From contig NZ_BMQQ01000001.1 in NCBI RefSeq assembly GCF_014648195.1, positions 480,750 to 544,749 of the forward strand: 64,000 bases of DNA, given 5' to 3'. The position numbers were made by a program, and so were the translations under genes. Shown one piece after another: positions 8,308-16,352 of this stretch; the first letter of the stretch is position 1; the number at the start of each line of letters is the position of its first letter. Below the pieces are notes generated by a model, which ran no database searches, was not told the DNA's origin, and saw nothing but the letters and a program-made list of their open reading frames with translations. The DNA comes from Streptomyces purpureus. GTDB taxonomy: Bacteria; Actinomycetota; Actinomycetes; Streptomycetales; Streptomycetaceae.

Positions 8308-9897
8308 TCAGCAGGGGTTCTCCAGTCGCTCTCCCGCCGCGTAACCGGCCGCGTCCGGCCCCAGGCGCACGCCGGCCGCGACCTCGCAGGCCAGCTCCGT
8401 CCAGGCCGTCGCGCCGAACGGCCAGACCACGGTGAACGGACCGTTGGCGGCGGCCAGTTCGCGCCCGTCCGGTGAGGCGGCGAGCGCGGTGACGGGGCGG
8501 TCGTCGGCGTACCGCAGCGGCAGGCCGAGCCCCGGCTCCGACGAGCCGGTGTCCCACAGACGTACCGTCCCGTCCTCCGCGCCCGAGGCGAGCCGGCCCT
8601 CCGCCGACCAGGCCAGCGCGCGCACCGTGTCGCCGTGACCGGTCAGCGGGGCACCGCGCGGCGCGCCGTCCCGGACGTCCCCCAGGGCGACCGTGCGGTC
8701 GTCGCTGCCGGTGGCGAGCGTGCGGCCATCGTGGGAGAAGGCGAGGGAGGCCACGAACAGCCGGTGATCCGTGCGCACCACTCGCGGCGGGGTCCTCGTC
8801 GCGTCGCCCGCCCACAGCAGGACCCGCGGCTCGGTGACCGAGCCGTACGAAAGCGCGACCTCGCCGTGCGGGCCGAACGCGGCCGTACGCACGCCGGAGC
8901 CGGAGAACCCCCGCAGCGGCGCGCTCCTGCCGTCCGGCGCGCGCAGCAGCACCTGATCGTCCCAGGCGGCAAGCACAGTGCCGTCGCCCGCCGCCCACAG
9001 GCCTCGGAACGCCGCGCGGCGGCTCGTCAGGACCTCTGCCTCACCGGTCGGCAGGTCCACACCGTGCAGGACGCCGTCGGCCGTCGCCGCCACCACCGTG
9101 TCCGGCCCCGTCCAGACGAGGCCGCGCACCCCGCCACCAGGCAGATCGAGACGGACCCCGGAGTGCGGCCTGCCGCCGGACAGGTGCAGGGCGCCGCCGC
9201 TGTCACCGACCGCCCGTGTGCCGGTCGGGCCGTACGCCACCGCCGTCACCTCCCGGCCCGCCGCGGCCGGCTGCGGACCGGCGGCGGGGGAGCGGCGGAC
9301 GGTGAGGTCCCAGACCACCAGCCGCCCGTCCCGGGTCAGCGCCGACAGCAGGGCCCCGTCCGTCGTCAGGGCCGTCACGGCGTCGGAACGCGGGCCGGTG
9401 AACACCTCGCTGTACGGGCGCGGCGCCCCGTCCACGGTCCAGGCCCGGACCCTGCCCGTCCCGTCCCCCACGTACACCGTCCCGGCCACCGCGGCGACGG
9501 CGGTGGCACCCGGCGCGTCGGCCGACAGCGGTTCGGCGCGCCCGGTCCACCGGTGGACGGCCGCCCCGTCCACCATGACCAGACCGCCGCCGGGAACGGC
9601 CGCCGCCGCGTGGTCCCTTCCCACGCCGAGCGGCCCCACCGGCAGCGGCCGGGCCGTCCCCGCGCGCGTGGGAACCTCCAGCACCTGAGCCGCCACGGTG
9701 GTCACGGCGGCGACGCCCGGCCGGTGGACCACGATCGCCCGCACCGTGGCCGGAAGGGGCAGCCCCGGCAGCGCGGCACCCCGCACCGTCCACCGCGTCA
9801 CCCTGCCGTCCGCGTCGCCCGCCAGCACCACGCCCGCCTCGGCGTCCACCGCCACGGCCGAGACCGCCGCGTACCCCGGCAGCCGCACCATGAACAC
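8308..9897 (-). CDS. WD40-repeat beta-propeller protein
   Basis: 529 residues from a GTG at 9897, the only usable start in frame. The whole length is WD40-like blades: repeated GDxDGRVxRW, DGRLVVWDLTVRR, HDGRTLATGSDDRTVALGDV and ASGAEDGTVRLWDTG. The C-terminal part is the most canonical. No signal peptide or membrane segment, so a cytoplasmic scaffold or sensor is likely. Many actinomycete WD40 proteins carry an N-terminal ATPase or effector; this one has none. It begins 50 bp after the stop of the frameshifted small gene, and the frame stays open upstream, so a lost N-terminal portion is possible. Pairing with that gene and the LURP-like gene suggests one functional group of unknown role. 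Confidence 0.82.
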   Translation of the reverse strand: MFMVRLPGYAAVSAVAVDAEAGVVLAGDADGRVTRWTVRGAALPGLPLPATVRAIVVHRPGVAAVTTVAAQVLEVPTRAGTARPLPVGPLGVGRDHAAAAVPGGGLVMVDGAAVHRWTGRAEPLSADAPGATAVAAVAGTVYVGDGTGRVRAWTVDGAPRPYSEVFTGPRSDAVTALTTDGALLSALTRDGRLVVWDLTVRRSPAAGPQPAAAGREVTAVAYGPTGTRAVGDSGGALHLSGGRPHSGVRLDLPGGGVRGLVWTGPDTVVAATADGVLHGVDLPTGEAEVLTSRRAAFRGLWAAGDGTVLAAWDDQVLLRAPDGRSAPLRGFSGSGVRTAAFGPHGEVALSYGSVTEPRVLLWAGDATRTPPRVVRTDHRLFVASLAFSHDGRTLATGSDDRTVALGDVRDGAPRGAPLTGHGDTVRALAWSAEGRLASGAEDGTVRLWDTGSSEPGLGLPLRYADDRPVTALAASPDGRELAAANGPFTVVWPFGATAWTELACEVAAGVRLGPDAAGYAAGERLENPC

Positions 9898-9947
9898 GGC
9901 CAGGACGGCCGCCGCCGCCCCACGGCCCGCCGAGCCCCGCGCCGTGC

Positions 9948-10401
9948 TCAGCCGTCCTCGGCCGGGGTGGTGAGAGGTGTCGTGGTGTTGTCCGTGCCCA
10001 CCGTCAGGCTGCCCCCGGCCACGTACCGGCCGCGCATCTCGACCTTCGCCTGGTCCATCGCCGCGACCCCGACGTTCTCCAGCTGCCGCCCGGCCGGATC
10101 CCCGGACTGCTCCCCCATCGCCCGCACCAGCGCGGCGAGTTCCGCCGCGAACTCCGGGTCCGCGTCGACCGCCTCCTGAAGGCGCCGCCCGACGGCCTCC
10201 CGCCGCCGCTCCTGCTCAGGCTGGGCCTGCAAGCAGGAGCAGGGCGTCCTCGTCGGCCGTGTCGCGCCCGAAGCGCGCGGAGACGGTGTCCCACAAGCCC
10301 CGCAGCCGCTCGGTGACGGCGGTGTCCAACATTCCCTGGGCAAGGTGCTGGGCGTACGAGGCCAGCAGCCCCACGACGGCGCCCACCGCGATCGGTTCCA
10401 T
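9948..10401 (-). pseudogene. Small protein gene interrupted by a +1 frameshift
   Basis: The first frame starts at ATG 10401 (MEPIAVGAVVGLLASYAQHL) and runs to a TGA at 10216-10218. The second frame, offset by one base, continues from about 10231 (QAQPEQERRREAVGRRLQEA) to the TGA at 9948. Joined, they give about 150 residues: a hydrophobic N-terminal helix, an amphipathic middle, and a beta-like C-terminus MRGRYVAGGSLTVGTDN. That type of tail is common in small actinomycete proteins that sit beside WD40 or NTPase genes. Removing one base near 10231-10240 restores a continuous frame. No slippery site is evident, so I infer a mutation or a sequence error. Confidence 0.7.
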
Positions 10402-10517
10402 GTCGATCCCCCCAACTTCACGACGTCCATGGCCAGGGGGATTGTGCTGCCGAGCGGGCGTCGTCAATCCGCCACCGGGACGAATCCGGCTCGGAGTACG
10501 ACCGTTGGGGGAGGGGA

Positions 10518-10573
10518 GGCCCCGGCCCGGCTGCGTACCGTTGGTCGTGCCAGCCAGTTACGCGGCCGGGGCC
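10518..10573 (-). terminator. Inverted repeat downstream of sigma-CAP gene
   Basis: GGCCCCGGCC (10518-10527) pairs with GGCCGGGGCC (10564-10573) across 36 nt. It lies 3' of the sigma-CAP stop at 10592 and 5' of the frameshifted gene start at 10401. The spacing is long, so assignment as a terminator is tentative. Confidence 0.4.
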
Positions 10574-10591
10574 GTGTCCGGTCCCGGAGTG

Positions 10592-12157
10592 TCAGAGCGC
10601 GGTGCCGAAGGCCTGGGTCCACCAGGGGCCGCCGGAGCCCTCGTGGATGCCGACGCCCATCTCCTTGAAGGAGCAGTTCAGGATGTTCGCGCGATGGCCG
10701 GAGCTGTTCATCCACGAGTCCATGACCTGGGCCGGGCCGCGCTGACCACGGGCGATGTTCTCGCCGTACGTGCTCCAGCGGTATCCGGCCGCGGTGATCC
10801 GGTCGCCCGGGTCGGTGCCGTCCGGGCTTGTGTGGTCGAAGTAGTCGCGGGCGGCCATGTCCTCGGAGTGGCGCTGGGCGGCCGTGGCCAGCTTGCTGTT
10901 GGTGCGGACCGGGCCGCAGCCCGCCTTGGCCCGTTCGGCGTTCACCAGCTCCGCGACCTTCCGCGCGTCACTGGTCGAGGCCTCCCCGGGCGGCGCCGGC
11001 TTCGGCGTCGGCTTCGCCGTCGTTCTGGACGGCGTGGGGGTCGGCGACGGACGGGCCGTCTTCGGCGGGGAGGGCGAGGCGCTCGGCGTGGGGCTCTTCG
11101 ACGGGGAGGGCGAGGCGCTCGGCGTGGGGGAGGGCGGCGGGGACTGGATGGCGTGCGCCGGGGAGGCCGGGGGCGGGACCGCGGCCACCGGGGCCGCCTC
11201 CTTCTCGCCGTCCTCGGGGGCGGTGAGGAGGTGGGCCGTACCCCCGCCGACGACGAGCGCCGCGACCGCCGCGGCGACCACGGCCGTACGACGGCGGCGC
11301 CGGTACCGCTCGCGGCGCAGCACCGCCCGGCCGCCCGGCAGCGGGGCATGGGAGGCGACCGTGGTGAGCGTGTCGGTCGCCGTGCCCGCCCCGAGCGCCG
11401 CCACCGGCACCAGGGCGAGACCCACCAGCAGCCCCTCGGCGGGTATCAGCCCGGACCAGTGTCCGGAGCAGACGGAGCAGCCGCGGGCGTGGCGGGCGAT
11501 CCGCTTGCGCCACAGCGCGGAGGGCTCACCGTCCCACTGCGCGACCATCGAGCCGAGCAGGACGCAGCGCGGGTCGGCGGCCAGTGCGCGGACCACCACC
11601 CGGGCCGCCTCCAGCTGGGCCTTCATCCTCTGCACCCGCACCGCCGTGTGCTGCGGGGACAGCTCCATCGCGGCGGCGACCTCCGCCCTGGTCAGCTCGC
11701 CGGCGGCCTCCAGCCACCACAGCGACAGCAGGGCCTGGTCCGTCTCGTCCAGCCACCGGGTGGCCTCGGCGACTTCCCGGCGCTGGCCGGAGAGCCCCAG
11801 CCGGGTGATGGTGAGGTCCACGAAGTCGGCGCCGGGGTCCACGACGTCGTAGGCGTCTTCCAGGCCCCGGCCGGTGGATATCGCCCCCGACTGGTCCCTC
11901 CAGTGGCCGCGGACCTGGTTCATCGTGATGGCCACCAGCCAGCTGCGGAAACTGTCCAGGCTGCGCAGCCCGTCCAGGCCGCTGAGCATGCGGACCATGG
12001 TCTCCTGCACGACGTCGTCGGTGTCCGGGTGCCCGTTCAGGGCCCGTCCGGCGATGTTGTAGACCAGCGGGAGGTACTCGGCCACCAGCCGGTCCTGGGC
12101 CTCCTGGTCCCCGGCCTGTGCCGCCCTGACGACCGCGGCTTCTGGTTGGTTGCTCAC
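10592..12157 (-). CDS. ECF-type sigma factor fused to zinc finger, membrane segments and CAP domain
   Basis: 521 residues from a GTG at 12157. Residues 14-87 match sigma region 2 (DTDDVVQETMVRML, then FRSWLVAITMNQVR). Residues about 135-190 match region 4. H223-x3-C227-x2-C230 looks like the zinc-binding motif of an anti-sigma (zf-HC2) domain. Hydrophobic segments lie at 242-260 and 291-308, the second preceded by an RRERYRRRRR stop-transfer-like stretch. Residues 320-395 are a Ser/Pro/Thr/Lys linker. Residues 396-521 are a CAP/SCP/PR-1 domain (LVNAERAKAGC, HSEDMA, FDHTSPDG, YGENIARG, WMNSSGHRANIL). Sigma factor, putative anti-sigma part and an extracytoplasmic domain are thus one chain. Topology is uncertain because of the two hydrophobic segments. 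Confidence 0.9.
   Translation of the reverse strand: MSNQPEAAVVRAAQAGDQEAQDRLVAEYLPLVYNIAGRALNGHPDTDDVVQETMVRMLSGLDGLRSLDSFRSWLVAITMNQVRGHWRDQSGAISTGRGLEDAYDVVDPGADFVDLTITRLGLSGQRREVAEATRWLDETDQALLSLWWLEAAGELTRAEVAAAMELSPQHTAVRVQRMKAQLEAARVVVRALAADPRCVLLGSMVAQWDGEPSALWRKRIARHARGCSVCSGHWSGLIPAEGLLVGLALVPVAALGAGTATDTLTTVASHAPLPGGRAVLRRERYRRRRRTAVVAAAVAALVVGGGTAHLLTAPEDGEKEAAPVAAVPPPASPAHAIQSPPPSPTPSASPSPSKSPTPSASPSPPKTARPSPTPTPSRTTAKPTPKPAPPGEASTSDARKVAELVNAERAKAGCGPVRTNSKLATAAQRHSEDMAARDYFDHTSPDGTDPGDRITAAGYRWSTYGENIARGQRGPAQVMDSWMNSSGHRANILNCSFKEMGVGIHEGSGGPWWTQAFGTAL
11067..11129 (-). repeat. 36-bp period repeat in the sigma-CAP linker
   Basis: A 27-nt stretch at 11067-11093 recurs exactly at 11103-11129, a period of 36 bp or 12 codons. 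It encodes the Pro/Ser/Lys linker (SPTPSASPSP type). In-frame repeats of this kind let linker length vary without breaking the gene. Confidence 0.8.
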
Positions 12158-12208
12158 GCTGTGTCCACTCTCCCGGAACTCTGGCCCGACTCCTCCGACA
12201 CTCAGGAG

Positions 12209-12278
12209 ACGCGGCGCCTCCGTGCGGATAACAGAAACTGATCAGCAGCTTGTCATGCCGCTCACGGAGGCGCCGCGT
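12209..12278 (-). promoter_or_regulatory. Perfect 16-bp inverted repeat upstream of sigma-CAP gene
   Basis: ACGCGGCGCCTCCGTG at 12209-12224 is matched exactly by its reverse complement at 12263-12278, 38 nt apart. The repeat lies 52-121 bp upstream of the sigma-CAP GTG and 85 bp downstream of the BNR-protein stop. It could be a two-site operator, an attenuator, or the terminator of the upstream gene. The intervening 38 nt are less GC-rich than the arms. Confidence 0.6.
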
Positions 12279-12308
12279 GGGGCCGTCCGGTAGGTGGATC
12301 CTCGTCGT

Positions 12309-12340
12309 CAGGGCCCTGTTCAGGGCCTGTTCAGGGCCTG
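12309..12340 (-). repeat. Short tandem repeat, 11-bp period, containing a hairpin
   Basis: CAGGGCC units recur at 11-12-bp spacing starting at 12309, 12321 and 12332. GGCCCTG-TT-CAGGGCC forms a 7-bp hairpin at 12312-12327. It lies just 3' of the BNR-protein stop at 12363 and may be its terminator. Confidence 0.5.
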
Positions 12341-12362
12341 GTCGGGGGCGGGTTGGACGGGG

Positions 12363-14807
12363 TTACGGGACCGTGGACAGGTCGATGCGGAACATCCCCC
12401 GCCCGTGCGTCACGCACACCAGCGTCTCGTCCATCCAGAACAGATCGTCGACCGAGCAGTTCGTCGGCCCCTCGTTCGTCGGCGACCAGCTGGCCCCGGC
12501 GTTCTCGCTGGCGAACAGCCCGACCTCCGTTCCGGCGTAGACGAACTTCGTCTGCCGCGGATGGATCGCGACGGCCCGGATCGGCGCGGGCGGCAGCGCG
12601 GTGGCGAGGTCGGTCCAGCGCGCACCGCCGTCCGTCGTCGTCCACAGGTTCCCGCGCTCGTACCCGCCGAAGGCGACGTACGCGGTGTCCCGGTCCGTGG
12701 GGTGCAGGGTGATGCAGAGGCAGCCGCGCCGCGGGGTGAGCGGGCTGGGGCCGGTGATCCCGAGGCGTTCCCAGGCGGGGGTCGTGTCGGTGCCGTTGGT
12801 GGTACGGAACACCATGCCGTTCATATGGCCCACCCACACATGGTCGGGGTCGCCGGGGGCCACCGCGATGGCGCTGATCTTCGATCCCGTGCTGGGTTTG
12901 ATCGCATCCCAGCGGGGACCTCTGGTGAAGGTGGTCGGCTCCTTGGCGTTGTTCGTCCGCCACAGCGACAGACCACCGGCGAGAATCCGGTTCTCGTTGT
13001 TCGGATCGAGGACGAACGGTGCGATGAAGAGGGCGCCGGAGCTGCCGTTCATGGCGTCCGTGATACGGAACGGCACGGGCTTCCAGGTCCATCCCTGCCC
13101 GGGGACGAAGACGTTCCCGCTGATGAAGGTGTCCCCGAACTCGTCGTTGGAGGAGGCGCCGTCCGTATTGCGATGGAGCTGCAGATTGGTGTACTCGCCG
13201 TAGAAGACCTTCGGGTTCGTCGGGTCGGCGGCGCACCAGCCCCCGTCGCCGCCGAAGAACTGCCGCCAGCCCTCGGGGCCGAGCGCGGGGTCGAAGACGA
13301 GCGAGCCGTTGTCCTGCGCACCACCGATGATCTTGCCGCTGCCCGTGTGGCCCGCCCCGCCGTAGAACTGGGTGACGCCGTAGTTGTTGACCAGCTCCGT
13401 CCAGCCGGTGATGAACGGGGGCCGCGGCTCACTTCCCACCACGGCCAGGTCGGCCGCCTTGAAGACCCCGCCGTCGTTGGCGAAGAACACGGTCCTGTTG
13501 GTGACACCGTCGTACGAGGGGTGGGAGACGATGGCGTGCTGATCCGCGTGGACCGAGCGGGGCTCGGACCAGGTGCTGATCTCGGCCAGATGGTCGCCGC
13601 CGTCCGTGCTGCGCCACAGGTTGATACCGCCGACCAGCACCAGATCGGAGTCGGTCGGGTCCCCCGCCCAGATGGTGTTGTCGTACCACCCCTGGTCGTT
13701 GGCGAGGTAGTCCGCCACCACACCGTCCGGGGACAGGGTCCGCCGACGCCGGTAGGTCGCGCCGCCGTCCTGCGAGCGCCATATCTGGCCGGTGGTCATC
13801 TGTACGGACGCGTACACGATGTCGGGGTCCTTCGCGGCGTGGGCGAGCTCGACGCGCCCCATCCACGGGCCGCCGGACGCGAGCTGCCAGCTCATGCCAC
13901 CGTCCCGGCTGAACCATGCGGCACCGTCCTGCAGCGCCCCCGCCACCGCCTTCTTGCTGTCGGAAGGGTCGAAGCGGACGTCGCCGAGGGGGACGTCGAG
14001 GACCTGGGTCCACGTCGCCCGTGCCGGGTCGGCACACCGGAAGAGCCCGGTCGAGGTGGCCGCGAGGAGGACCTTCCCGGACTGCGACACCGCGATCCGG
14101 CTGACGAACTGGAAGTCCGGGGTCTGCGTCGCCAGGATCGGCTTCCAGTCGACGGCGTCCGTCGTGACGAAGATGCCGTTGCCGCGGATGGCGTCGACGT
14201 TCTGGAACGCCTCGCCCGTGCCCACGTACATCGTGGCGGGAGCGGAGGGGTCCATCGCGATGCAGCCGCAGGCGAGGTTCTCCAGGAAGTCGTCCACGGG
14301 CTGCCAGTCGGCGCCGCCGTTCTTGGTGTGCCACACGCCGCCGCCGGCGCTGACGGCCCACATCTTGAGCGGTTGCTGAGGATGGATCACCAGCCCGCGG
14401 GTGCGTCCGCCGATGTTGCCGGGGCCGAGCCACTCCCAGGTGGCCAGCTGCATCCCCGCCGTGGGGGCCGGTCCGCCTCGGGTGCGGTGGCCGTTGGGAC
14501 CGGTGGGAACGCCGGCCGTCACCGCCCCGGTGGACACACGCGTCAGCAGGGTCTCGGCCTGCCGGAACGCCTGCGCCAGCGCATGGGGTTTGACCGTGCC
14601 GTCGTCGCCCCGCTCCTGCTCGACGCGGAACAGCCCGCGGGCCGTCGGCATGTCGGGCTGGTCGAGACGGCGCAGGGCCTTGCGCACCGCGGCGTCCGAC
14701 AGGGTCTCCAGTGTGGCGTTGGTCGTCCCCCGGGCCTCGCGCAGCAACTGCACCTGCTCCACGCTGATGTGCTTGGCCTCTGCGAGCTCTTCGTCCGAGA
14801 TGGTCAT
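12363..14807 (-). CDS. Large BNR/sialidase-type beta-propeller protein
   Basis: 814 residues from the ATG at 14807 (MTISDEELAEAKHISVEQVQ). The frame is open further upstream, but that portion is arginine-rich shadow sequence. The N-terminal ~110 residues are helical and charged. From about residue 120 there are repeated Asp-box-like motifs (KNGGADWQPV, SRDGGMSWQL, SQDGGATYRR, STDGGDHLAE, TTDGGARWTD, SENAGASWSP), as in sialidase, sortilin or YCF48-like propellers. No signal peptide is visible, and the helical N-terminus may mediate association. The catalytic residues of sialidases cannot be assigned, so this is probably a binding or scaffold protein. The 290-residue gene ends 40 bp upstream, which suggests an operon. 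Confidence 0.82.
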   Translation of the reverse strand: MTISDEELAEAKHISVEQVQLLREARGTTNATLETLSDAAVRKALRRLDQPDMPTARGLFRVEQERGDDGTVKPHALAQAFRQAETLLTRVSTGAVTAGVPTGPNGHRTRGGPAPTAGMQLATWEWLGPGNIGGRTRGLVIHPQQPLKMWAVSAGGGVWHTKNGGADWQPVDDFLENLACGCIAMDPSAPATMYVGTGEAFQNVDAIRGNGIFVTTDAVDWKPILATQTPDFQFVSRIAVSQSGKVLLAATSTGLFRCADPARATWTQVLDVPLGDVRFDPSDSKKAVAGALQDGAAWFSRDGGMSWQLASGGPWMGRVELAHAAKDPDIVYASVQMTTGQIWRSQDGGATYRRRRTLSPDGVVADYLANDQGWYDNTIWAGDPTDSDLVLVGGINLWRSTDGGDHLAEISTWSEPRSVHADQHAIVSHPSYDGVTNRTVFFANDGGVFKAADLAVVGSEPRPPFITGWTELVNNYGVTQFYGGAGHTGSGKIIGGAQDNGSLVFDPALGPEGWRQFFGGDGGWCAADPTNPKVFYGEYTNLQLHRNTDGASSNDEFGDTFISGNVFVPGQGWTWKPVPFRITDAMNGSSGALFIAPFVLDPNNENRILAGGLSLWRTNNAKEPTTFTRGPRWDAIKPSTGSKISAIAVAPGDPDHVWVGHMNGMVFRTTNGTDTTPAWERLGITGPSPLTPRRGCLCITLHPTDRDTAYVAFGGYERGNLWTTTDGGARWTDLATALPPAPIRAVAIHPRQTKFVYAGTEVGLFASENAGASWSPTNEGPTNCSVDDLFWMDETLVCVTHGRGMFRIDLSTVP

Positions 14808-14847
14808 GGCATGCCCCTGATGAGGGATGGTTCGTGCGGGGGTCGGG

Positions 14848-15720
14848 CTAGGGCGGGAGCTTGGGCGCCCGCCGCGTCGTCGTGTGGTCCACCTCCACCG
14901 CCCATCGCACCGTGGCCGTCGGCGGGTCCACCGCCCGCAGGACGACTGCCCCGGAGTCCGGCTCGAAGGCGAGCTCGAGCCGCTGGTCGCCGACCTGGCT
15001 GCGGTCCAGGACATCGGCGGCGGGCGGCGGTACGAGCGCCTCGGCGCCGGCGTCCACCGCCTCGGCCTCCGGCGGGCCCGGGGACCCGGCCGCCCCGGCC
15101 TCGGGCAGGGCGTCCACGGAAGGGGCCGCGACATCGACCCGCAGGACGCCGCGCGCCTCACGCGCGGCCGCGGCCAGGACCTGCGGGCTCGGCGCGGCGC
15201 CGCCACGGTACGAGCCGCGGGCGTGCCAGTGGATCAGCACCTCGTCCGCGGCCTCGTCCGTCTCGGTGCGCAGGCTGAAATCAGGTGTGTCGTCGAGGGT
15301 GCACCGCACCCAGGGCTCCAACGCGACCGGCTCCGATTCCCAGCGGTCGTTCCCGGTCGCGGCGTCGAGCAGGACGACGGCCAGCGCGGGCGACGGCGTG
15401 ATCCGCACCGTGACGACCGTGCCGGCCGGCAGTGCGCAGGGCCGAAGGCTCGGCGCGTGGTGCCAGAGCACGGCGCCGTTCGCCAGGTCCAGCGCCATCA
15501 GGGCGCCTTCCTTGTCGTGTACGACGGCTTGCCTGCCACCCGCGTCGACGACGCCGCGCGGGACTCTCGCCATCCGGCCCCCAAGGTGGGACATCGTGGG
15601 AATCAGCCAGGGCTCTTCTTCATCGTCCCTCCGGGCAGGGCGGGCGGCAAACGGGATCACGGCCGTTTCCCCCGGCTCCACTTGGTGGTTGACGCTTGTA
15701 CGGCTGCCGACTCCGGTCAC
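14848..15720 (-). CDS. Hypothetical protein with a PQQ-like beta segment
   Basis: 290 residues from a GTG at 15720; an internal ATG in IPTMSHLGGRM is an alternative start. No established family recognised. A segment around DKEGALMALDLANGAVLWHH is a single PQQ/YVTN-type propeller blade. The C-terminal half is rich in Ala, Pro and acidic residues, with beta-like EPDSGAVVLRAVDPPTATVR near the end. No signal peptide or membrane helix. It precedes the BNR-propeller gene by 40 bp on the same strand, and the two are likely cotranscribed and functionally linked. Confidence 0.68.
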   Translation of the reverse strand: MTGVGSRTSVNHQVEPGETAVIPFAARPARRDDEEEPWLIPTMSHLGGRMARVPRGVVDAGGRQAVVHDKEGALMALDLANGAVLWHHAPSLRPCALPAGTVVTVRITPSPALAVVLLDAATGNDRWESEPVALEPWVRCTLDDTPDFSLRTETDEAADEVLIHWHARGSYRGGAAPSPQVLAAAAREARGVLRVDVAAPSVDALPEAGAAGSPGPPEAEAVDAGAEALVPPPAADVLDRSQVGDQRLELAFEPDSGAVVLRAVDPPTATVRWAVEVDHTTTRRAPKLPP

Positions 15721-15900
15721 GGGCGAGGCCGCCGCGGCGAACCGCCCCCTTTCGGGTCATATGGCGGTGCGCCAGCCGGACAATCGGCAGCGCTGCGCGC
15801 ATGGTCGTCCTCGGCGGCGGGTCGGCGTGGCCGTCTCCGTCCGCCTTCCGCTGCCGCCCTCCGCGGCGGAGCACATCCCGCGCTGCAAAGGAGCCCTTTG

Positions 15901-16284
15901 ATGCTGAAGCCCACAAGGACCGCCCTCGCCCTCACCGCCGCCGGCGCGGTGCTGGCGCTGGCCGGTGCGAGCGCCGCGGTCGCGGACGAGGACGACCCGA
16001 AGCGGAGCGAAGCCACCGTCGGCTCCGTGCAGGACACCGCCAAGCACCACGCCGGACACCCGGTCGGCAAGGTCGTCTCGAAGGTCCCGCTCAACGTCCG
16101 CACCCAGCCGAGCACATACGCGCGAGCGGTCGGCGTCGTCCACCCCCACGAGCTGGTGACGCTGCAGTGCAAGAAGCGCGGCGACTGGGTCAACGGCAAC
16201 ACCCTCTGGTACCGCCTCCAGGCGAAGAACGGCTGGGTCTCGGCCCGCTACGTGCAGAACCTCCACGCGGTCAAGTGGTGCTGA
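15901..16284 (+). CDS. Secreted SH3-domain protein
   Basis: 127 residues from the ATG at 15901. A signal peptide covers about residues 1-30 (KPTRTALALTAAGAVLALAG, cut near SAAVADE). The mature protein has a short charged region, then an SH3b-like domain: KVPLNVRTQPSTYARAVGVV, then LVTLQCKKRGDW and WYRLQAKNGWVSARYV. Bacterial SH3 domains of this kind bind cell-wall peptides. Without an attached hydrolase the likely role is wall binding or signalling outside the cell. Two cysteines could form a disulfide. The gene stands alone ahead of the NTF2-like gene, 68 bp away. Confidence 0.85.
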   Translation: MLKPTRTALALTAAGAVLALAGASAAVADEDDPKRSEATVGSVQDTAKHHAGHPVGKVVSKVPLNVRTQPSTYARAVGVVHPHELVTLQCKKRGDWVNGNTLWYRLQAKNGWVSARYVQNLHAVKWC

Positions 16285-16352
16285 CCCGCGAGGTGATCAT
16301 CCCGGGCGCCCCCGACGGCACGGCCGCCGGGGGCGCTGGCACAATCGCCCTC

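Noticed and set aside
10216..10240. Programmed +1 frameshift in the small gene before the WD40 gene
   Set aside because: No slippery heptamer or stalling site is seen next to the stop, so a mutation or a sequencing error is a simpler reading.
14827..15900. N-terminal extension of the SH3-protein frame
   Set aside because: Open only because of GC-rich sequence opposite the 290-residue gene. The signal peptide begins at 15901.
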